Shown: piece by piece, positions 56,942 through 64,000 of the stretch
Layout: each line of letters starts with the position of its first letter
Position numbering within the stretch: the stretch's first letter is position 1
Source: Yarrowia lipolytica
Lineage: Eukaryota; Ascomycota; Dipodascomycetes; Dipodascales
NCBI RefSeq assembly: GCF_001761485.1
Contig: NC_090774.1
Location: 310,001 to 374,000, forward strand
DNA: 64,000 nucleotides
Direction: 5' to 3'
Translations under genes and position numbers: made by a program
The notes under the pieces: model-generated
What the model saw: the letters and a program-made list of their open reading frames with translations, nothing else
Told to the model about the DNA's origin: nothing
The model's database searches: none

Positions 56942-59564
56942 ATGTGAGTAACCCAAGTGACTTGACCCTGGGACGCGCGCCTTCGAGTGTGTCCTAAAGC
57001 AGAGAGCAAAGAGACATCTGGCGGACAAGAGATCTGGCCGTGTCGGACATGGATGATGCCGCCACAAACACGTCGTCGACGGCACGTATTTCCGATGACA
57101 TGTATCGTCGTTGCTGTCGACTATTACTCGGTTCATGTCATGTCATGTCTCTAAATTACGTGCTATGCGCTGTCGCCGACGACGTCGCGATGTTAATGAC
57201 TTGAGACAATAAAACTAACCCAGGAACGAAAATTCGTCGCTCGGGGCACACCCCGCCATGCCCGCAAAGTCGGATAAGGAGCTTCTAAACGCCTACATCT
57301 ATGACTATTTATTGAAGCACAACATGCACGACTCGGCACGCACGTTTGGCGCAGAGGCCAAGGTGGTGCCGAACGTGAAGAAGGAGGACGACAAGGACCT
57401 GCCCAAGCCGCTCATCCCCATCGATGCTCCGCAGGGATTTCTCTACGAGTGGTGGGCACTCTTCTGGGACATTTATTCCGCACGCGGTTCCAAGGGAGGA
57501 GGAAGCGTGCCAGCTCAACAGTACGTCCAGGGAACCATGCGGCTTCGTCAAGAACACGCCGCTCGCGCCCAGTTACAGCAGCAGCACCAGGCCCAGCAAC
57601 ACGCTCAGGCTCAGGCTGCTGCTCAGGTTCAAGGACAAGCCCAAGGACAGGGACAGGGCCAGAACCCCACACAGGGCCCCCAGCCCCAGGGACACATGGG
57701 TATGCCTGGTCAGGGTCCCCACCAGCCCGGCGGCCCCTTTATGAATGGGAACATGATGTTCCCACCGGGTCAGATGCGGATGGGTCAGCTGCCGCAGCAC
57801 CTTCAGCAACAAGGTACAGGCGTGGCCGGTGCCAACCCCTCGGACGACTCGTCGTCCCCTGGAGGCACTTCGCCCGCCAAGAGACAACGGCTGTCGCCTG
57901 ATATGGGCGGCCAATCTCATCCCGAGCAGCAGGGCCAGCACATGATGGGCACCCCCAACCCCAACAACCCCGTGTTCAACTCACAAGTGATGCAGCAGCT
58001 TAAGGCGTCGCAAGGCCAGATGCCCAACCTGCAGCAGCAACAGCAAGCACAGCTCCAGCAATATTCGAATACCTTATCGCTGGCACAACAGCGTGCTATG
58101 ATGAACGCCAAGGGTGGTCCTAACGGCCAGCCTGGACAGCCTGGTCAACCTGGACAGCCCGGACAGCCCGGACAGCCCGGACAACCTGGTCAGCCAGGCC
58201 AACCTCTACCCATGGGCTACGAAGGAATGGAACCTGGATTCATGGGCGGCAACGGGCTGATTCTCAACGCCCAGCAGATGCGACAGCAACAAGCCGGTAG
58301 CGGTGGCGCAGCAGGGTCTGGCCAGCTCAACGGCAACTCCAACGCGCTGCACGACTACCAAATGCAACTCATGTTGTTGGAACAGCAGAACAAGAAGCGA
58401 CTGATGGTGGCTCGACAGGAGCAGCAGGAAGGCCAGCCTCGAGCTGAGGGCCAAGCCGCAGCAGCGGGCGCCAACCCTGGAGCTCGCATGAGTGGCCAAT
58501 TCAAGCGACCCGGCTCCAGTCCTGTCGTTGGCAACATTGGCGACGGCCGACGAGTCACACCCAAGCTGCCCAACCAGCCATCACCTCTGATTGACGCCAA
58601 CCGTGCCTCTCCCCTTCAAAGTAATTTCAATGGCCAGGGCGACTTCAATGTTGTGGTTGGTCCCAGCGGCCAGATGATGCGAATGCAACAGCCACAGCAG
58701 CAGGGCGGTCCTCCCCAGCAACAAGGCCAGCAGCAAGGAGGCCCCGGTCAGCAGCAAGGAGGTCCAGGCCAACAACCACAGCAGGGCCAGCAACAGGGAC
58801 AACAGGGTGGCCCCCAGGGTGGACAGCATCGATTCGATGATCCCCAGCAGCTGCCACAAAGTCAGAACGGCGGTCCTCAACCTGGGTCTGCTCCTGGGCA
58901 GCTTCCACAGACACAGGGTGGTCCTCAGCGACCACCATCACGGGTGTCGCAGATGCCCCCGCCGGGCGTCCAAGGTGGACAGCGAACACAACCTTCCTCA
59001 CCGGGCCAAGCATCTAATCCTGGTAGCGGTGGCAGCAGTGGAAGTGCTCCTGGAGGCACGACCCCAACACAGGCTAACAAGCAGCTCAAGGGCAAGAAGG
59101 CCGAACCCAAGAAGCGAGCAAAGAAGGGCAACCAGCCCGTCACCCCCAAGGCAGTGTCCGAGAGCCCCACTCCCACCACGCCGGCCACGCCGTCTGCCGC
59201 ATCAAACCAGTCCCTTTTGTCGAAGGCTACCAACTTTGCCGCAAATAACAAGCAAGCTCAGGCGGCGGCTCATGCACAGGCCCAAGCCCAAGCAGCCGCC
59301 CAAGCCCAGTCCCAGATGCATATGGGTGGCATGGGTGGCTCGTCCTCTGGACTGGAGCTTGACGTCAATGGCGGAATGGGTCTTGATAATGACTCGTCCT
59401 CGTTCCTCAATGACTTCAGCACCGGAAACGAGGGCGATGTCGGCGACATGGACTTTGACTTCAACTCATTCCTCAACACGGACGACAACGCCGCCGGAGC
59501 TCTCAAGTTTGACTCTGGGTCTGCTTTTGGCTGGGGCGAGGGCGTTGAAGCCATGAATGAGTAA
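56942..59564 (+). CDS. FLO8: LisH-domain transcription regulator, Flo8/SSDP-like
   Basis: I read exons 56942-56943 (AT) and 57224-59564, joined over a 280-nt intron (GTGAGT ... CTAACCCAG), so the ATG is made by splicing. It adds MNENSSLGAHPA in frame before the genomic ATG at 57258, giving 780 aa (768 if the second ATG is used). The LisH motif (ELLNAYIYDYLLKHNMHDSA, then RTFGAEA) is followed by GFLYEWWALFWDIYSARGSK, the joint hallmark of Flo8 and animal SSDP. Then come long Gln-rich tracts, nine GQP repeats (58125-58205) and an acidic end (SSFLNDFSTGNEGDVGDMDF) like an activation domain. Flo8 acts below PKA in filamentous growth and adhesion. The exact function here is inferred. Confidence 0.85.
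58125..58205 (+). repeat. In-frame 9-bp repeat encoding nine GQP units
   Basis: GGACAGCCC/GGTCAACCT variants repeated nine times inside the Flo8-like gene, giving a collagen-like Gly-Gln-Pro run. It is likely to vary in copy number between strains. Confidence 0.9.
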
Positions 59565-62308
59565 GCCAGTGGCTGGGGCGCGAGCCTGTGAGGTTTGGTT
59601 GCCTGGAAAAGGAACGATTCGTGACTCTCGATATTTTTTTTGTTTAGTCTTTCCTAACTCCCCCTCGTCATTGACGGACATCGATCTAGCCGCCAACACT
59701 CACCAAGTGCCACTGTATTATACACTACCTATTTATTTATACAGATGTATATAGTCAAGTGATGAGATCCAGGTGACTAACAGTGTGTACAACATGTAAA
59801 AAGAATGTATTTTATGTTAGAGGAATGTGTGATGTATTTGTATGACACGGGGTAGATTGATAAAAAACGGTGATATGCAACGCGCACCGTATCTCGCGTC
59901 TTAGACACATGTCTTCAATGCGCGGGCGGACTACCCCACCTATAGATAAAGAGCATATCGTATACAGTAACATCCCATGTCGCTTCCTTTTTGGGTTGAA
60001 TCGGTTTTTGTTTATGTTGAGATAATTATTCGGATGTCGTTGACTTCGGGTTGGAAGTGTGATACAGCATACAGTAAGTCGGTGTGACACAGTCTGTTAT
60101 TACAGTAACAGTAAGGACTTGCATCCCCTGCATGTTTACACAGTGTTTGCCTATATTGCATGACCCTACTATCGCTTATTCGTTGTCCGTATGATACCAT
60201 ACGAACATCACCCCACGTCCGGACGTTTAAAGGCCGTTGTGTGGCTTGGTTTTCGTATTAGCCTGAGACCAGGGCCATATCGGCGTTACAGAGTTCACAC
60301 TGAAACCACTACTCGGACTGTCTTCGTACTCATCCTGTGCACCTTGGTAAGTACTTTACTCGTAATAACACACCCAAACTGGACACAGTAGTCCGAACAC
60401 TAACCATTTAGGAAGAGGAATGTAGACTCTAATAGTCGGAGAAGTGAACGTCATTTGGGGTAATTACATTGTAAATAGTTTAGTAAACTGTAGAGAACAC
60501 AATCCGTCGTGGTTGGCAATGCAGCCGAATTGTCAACTGCCCATACTTCCTCGTCACTCGGTGACAGTGTTGTGTGCTACTGGAACGACATAATATTTTC
60601 TGGTTGGAAGTACGCATGTACAAGTAACGGCATGAAGACCGAAAGTCTAATACAAAGTACAAGTTATGTACATTCCAACGAAAGGTGACTGACGTATCAC
60701 CGTCTCCTTTCTCTCGGAGTTTGTCTCCACAAACTGCCTTAGATATGGATGTAAGGTACAGGGGTCGATGGACCGAATAGGCTGTTGCTCAAGGTTGGTG
60801 TGTTACTGTAGAGCCTTATCGGATGTTAAACGCTGTGCCTTTCAGCGAGGCGACATGTGATAATATTTGTGAAACACGCGTGAATGGGTGTTGCATCTAC
60901 AGTGGCCCCGTGAAACAAGAGGAGAAGTCGCTCGACAAGCGTAGCTCTTCTCCGAGTCTGCCCAGGCCCTTGAAAGGGTAAGAAGACTTGCGTCACCGCC
61001 TGGCCCCTTGATTAATAATCTTTGCGTCTGTGAGCACCCCTTGATTATGTACTCCCACCAAGTTCAGTGACTGCATTTTACTTTGGGATGGCAGACTGAT
61101 GACATCAGAGTGATGACCAGACGGCCTTATCAGCATGTCGATGATGCGGGACAAATAAGGGTGAAAAAAGAAGTATTTGTAGATCCCTACAAGTAGATTG
61201 TACCGTGCATATGTACTGGTAAAAGTATCGTACAGTGCAAGTACTGTACAATAAAAGTGCACAGACCGGTACTTGTACTTGTAGTACGAGTTGTACGGTA
61301 TTGTATGGTACTCGTACTTGTTGTTACTTGTAACACCACGGGTCTAAATGCCACAGACACGGACTGTATCGTTCGCAGTGGGTCACCTCTACCAAGCATG
61401 AAGTCATGAAGTCATCCGCATACATACTCATTCCAAACCATTGTGCCGAGGACAAAATATTACAGTATTATGGCCACTGACACGTACTGGTACGAACCAT
61501 GCAGACGTCATCAGGAGGTCAGGAGGCCTGTCATAATTACATGTGAAGGCGGGGTCACGGATTTATTCTTCTATTACGAAGCCATTTTGGGATGTCTGAA
61601 GTTCCCGTTCTAGCTTCACTTGTTCGTGCCTGTCGGCAAACTCGTCCCCTGCATGTCGTTTTGGACAAACAGCGGGGGATTAACATGCCATATTTGCGCC
61701 CTTTGGGGTAGATTTGTGCTCCGAAAAGAAGGTCTCCTAAATAATTTGGAACGAATCTGTCCCAATATAGGTCTACAAGCCGTTTTCCACCGCATGAAGA
61801 CAGTGTATATTATTTCAAGGCGTTGTGAAAATCACATTCTGTCTCACCTTGGTTTTATACACCCTGGTCGCTCTGTTTTCGTGCCATTGGTGGCGTGCAT
61901 GTAGCCCTTAACTGGGTTTCAACGTCTCAGAGGTATTTACCCATTGTTTAATATGATTAGGCGCATATAACATAACAGGTCAGCCCGAGCATGCCCACGT
62001 CTGTGACCTGATGAACGGTCTAGGGGTGGGCCAATGTCACATGGAGTCATCCACCCCACCCCTCAAAAGTCGTTCCACCATATTATTTCTCCTTGCTTAT
62101 TATCTTCCCAAGAGTCTGCATGCTTGTTCCTCTCCCGCTCCAGAATTAGAAAGTCTCAACCCTGGTAAACCTGCAACCTTATGTTTAGGTTCTGTTTGGA
62201 TCTCCGCTGCACACAAGGTCCAAACATTAGGCTCCTTCTTTTTACTATATACCCTTTCCACAATACTTGTACCTAACGGTGGTATCGCCTCCATATGCTC
62301 TAGCCGCC
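59565..62308. other. 2.7 kb intergenic region
   Basis: No gene is supported. GTAC words are dense at 61186-61331. Short frames (for example 61620-61904) have no recognisable domain. Confidence 0.5.
61186..61331. repeat. GTAC-word island
   Basis: CAAGTAGATTGTACCGTG, GTACAGTGCAAGTACTGTAC, CCGGTACTTGTACTTGTAGT and GTACTCGTACTTGTTG-like words in 145 bp. Confidence 0.65.
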
Positions 62309-64000
62309 ATGAACGTCATATTCGAAAACACGCCCATGGCGGACTATCTACAACAAGCAGACAACCCGGGGATGGCCGACTGGGGCCTGGACGACGAGTA
62401 CGACTTTGACAGTAGCGATGAGGACCTTCTCCAGAGCTATGAGGGAAGAAGGTCCTACGAGAAGGACCCCAACGTGGAGGAAAACTTGCGAAGGATTGAT
62501 GAAGAAGACGAGTACGACACAGATACCAATACAGAAAATGTCTCGTCGCCAGAGCAACAACCGTCACAACACCCGCAATCACACCCGCAAAACACGCAAC
62601 GCAAGCACAGAAGATTCGCCTCAACCTCAGCTATTCAACCGCTACATTCGGCAAACGAGAATCTCATGAAGCGAGAACGCTTTCAACTGTTGCTAGCCGG
62701 TGCGCTACGACAATCCCTTCCGTTGGTGGAGAACAACAGGTTCCTTGAAAAATTCAGATACATTGTGGTTACGTCCCAGCTCCTGTCAGAACAGCCACCA
62801 GTGTCCAGCAAAACACCCAACTTTCCCGACGACAAGGACCTTCTGCCGGAAACTACATGGGCGACCAGCGGCGGTTGCGTGGTGGTAGTGGTGGGACTTT
62901 TTTCTTGGGCAGTTCGTAAAAAGGCTATCTTCGAGGGGAAAGCACGTGCCATGGCCTCCTTTGTCGCCACCTTGTGTTTAGTGATCTTCATGTACGCGCA
63001 TTCGCGTCGAAGATTACTGCGCATTATTCGAATTAAGGCTGTTCAGTCTGCTCGGCAGTTTGTTCTCAGTTCACAGGGATTTGATGCTGCTGTACACAAG
63101 AGTTTGGGTGTTATTCACGAGGTGGAGTTCCTCTCCAAGGGTTTCTCGTTTCCTCAAAAGACTGTGGAAGGCACAGACCTTGACGTTAGACTGTGTAAGC
63201 AGCTGCGCGCGGCTCTCTCAGCCTCTCTCTACCTTAGCATTTCCTCTTTGACCCGGTCCATCCGTAAGATGCTGAACCACTGTCACAAGCTTGACCTGGA
63301 AAAGTATCTCGACATCTATGAGGTCGATGTTATGGACCTCAGTCTCTTCGTTGAAGATGATGGACCCATTCCCGAGCATGATTTCACGGCATCGTCGCCA
63401 GTCGAGGCACTTCGAAACATGGTTGACGTTCCCGAGGCCGACTTCTACGGCTCCAAGGGTGCCAATCACTCCCACAAGAACCTCAAGTTCTACCACTACA
63501 AGTTCCATCTGCTTCGACGTGTCATGCTATGCTGTCTACTGTCTATGACTGCAAGTGGCACTGATGGAAGCGAATACACGCAGTGGAAGTTGGTGTCTGG
63601 GGAACTGTCCCGGTCTGAGAAGCTACTGCGGCAACTGGACGAGTCCCTTGTCGATACCATTTACGGACTTGACCATGACGCCAAGCTACTCAGTCATTCA
63701 AGATCAGATTCCCTGTTTGGCAAAGTCATTGATTCACGAAAGGGCAGACGCCTTTCTTCTTTCAACCTTCTTTCAGAGCCTTCGTCGGCTGCATCAGAGC
63801 CCTCTAAGGAAGTCCAACAGCATCTTAAGCAGCTTTCTCGTCTTTCCTCGACTCTCAGACAGATTGAGGGACGTATGCAAATTGCCCGTGAAGGCTCCAT
63901 GTCTCACATTGAGAGCGCTTCAGCCGACGAACTCCTTACTAACTACCGTACTCTTGGAGATGACATCCAGTCACTGGCCAGCATCTGGCAGGGTGGGATG
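62309..64000 (+). CDS. INP2: Inp2-like peroxisome inheritance protein (myosin-binding/vezatin family), 3' end off the window
   Basis: The frame opens at ATG 62309 (CCGCCATGA context) and stays open for 564 codons to the last base. It starts with a soluble acidic N terminus (WGLDDEYDFDSSDEDLLQSY). Two hydrophobic segments follow, at about 188-202 (GGCVVVVVGLFSWAV) and 214-231 (RAMASFVATLCLVIFMYA), then a basic RRRLLRIIRIK. Long helical regions come after. This layout, with LLRRVMLCCLLSM and YTQWKLVSGELSRSEKLLRQ, fits the myosin-binding domain family that includes vezatin and Inp2, which links peroxisomes to class V myosin for delivery to the bud. From memory, a Yarrowia Inp2 candidate lies in this chromosome region, but I am not certain. 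Confidence 0.65.
   Translation, partial: MNVIFENTPMADYLQQADNPGMADWGLDDEYDFDSSDEDLLQSYEGRRSYEKDPNVEENLRRIDEEDEYDTDTNTENVSSPEQQPSQHPQSHPQNTQRKHRRFASTSAIQPLHSANENLMKRERFQLLLAGALRQSLPLVENNRFLEKFRYIVVTSQLLSEQPPVSSKTPNFPDDKDLLPETTWATSGGCVVVVVGLFSWAVRKKAIFEGKARAMASFVATLCLVIFMYAHSRRRLLRIIRIKAVQSARQFVLSSQGFDAAVHKSLGVIHEVEFLSKGFSFPQKTVEGTDLDVRLCKQLRAALSASLYLSISSLTRSIRKMLNHCHKLDLEKYLDIYEVDVMDLSLFVEDDGPIPEHDFTASSPVEALRNMVDVPEADFYGSKGANHSHKNLKFYHYKFHLLRRVMLCCLLSMTASGTDGSEYTQWKLVSGELSRSEKLLRQLDESLVDTIYGLDHDAKLLSHSRSDSLFGKVIDSRKGRRLSSFNLLSEPSSAASEPSKEVQQHLKQLSRLSSTLRQIEGRMQIAREGSMSHIESASADELLTNYRTLGDDIQSLASIWQGGM

Overview
The window is nuclear DNA from a budding yeast and matches Yarrowia lipolytica closely. 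Evidence seen in the sequence: compact single-copy yeast genes on both strands, a biased codon set (CGA for Arg, GAG, AAG), introns of the Yarrowia type (5' GTGAGT or GTAAGT, with CTAAC placed only 2-6 nt before the 3' AG), tRNA genes with short introns, and long intergenic regions full of ACTTGTA/TACTGTA words. From memory, the order secreted lipase, ATG8, citrate synthase, LYS4 ... PDI1, ANT1 fits chromosome E of that species. I could not run a search to confirm this.

Layout. 1-12 kb: a GATA factor cut by the left edge; an intron-bearing tRNA-Asn; an Nbs1/Xrs2 DNA-repair protein; the exon-junction RRM protein Y14; the DEAD-box helicase Dbp8; an SMN homologue; a BRCT-like protein of unknown role; and the 60S assembly factor Sda1. 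12-22 kb: long spacers around a secreted class 3 lipase, ATG8 and mitochondrial citrate synthase. 22-34 kb: Nup170-type nucleoporin, homoaconitase Lys4, a DEAH-helicase-like protein that has lost its ATPase motifs, Gcn5, and proteasome subunit alpha-5. 34-48 kb: gamma-tubulin complex protein Spc97/GCP2, an Erf4-like palmitoylation cofactor, a retroelement-integrase-like gene, a small SET protein, Fip1, Ceg1, a tRNA-Lys/tRNA-Glu pair, Grh1 and Pdi1. 48-64 kb: a 4.1 kb spacer, the peroxisomal ATP carrier Ant1, a Ser-rich unknown, a LisH/Flo8-like regulator, a 2.7 kb spacer, and an Inp2-like peroxisome-inheritance protein cut by the right edge.

There is no operon-like logic, but some themes recur. 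RNA handling is represented by Y14, SMN, Dbp8, Sda1, Fip1, Ceg1, Nup170 and the dead DEAH protein. The lysine/TCA carbon flow is represented by citrate synthase and Lys4, and peroxisome biology by Ant1 and the Inp2-like protein. Y14 and SMN fit an intron-rich yeast.

Most unusual points: two genes (ATG8 and the Flo8-like gene) whose ATG start codon is assembled only by splicing; a 21-nt micro-exon in Y14; a DEAH-fold protein with every ATPase signature altered; an intact integrase-derived reading frame without reverse transcriptase or terminal repeats; and a closely spaced tRNA-Lys/tRNA-Glu pair that may be one transcript.
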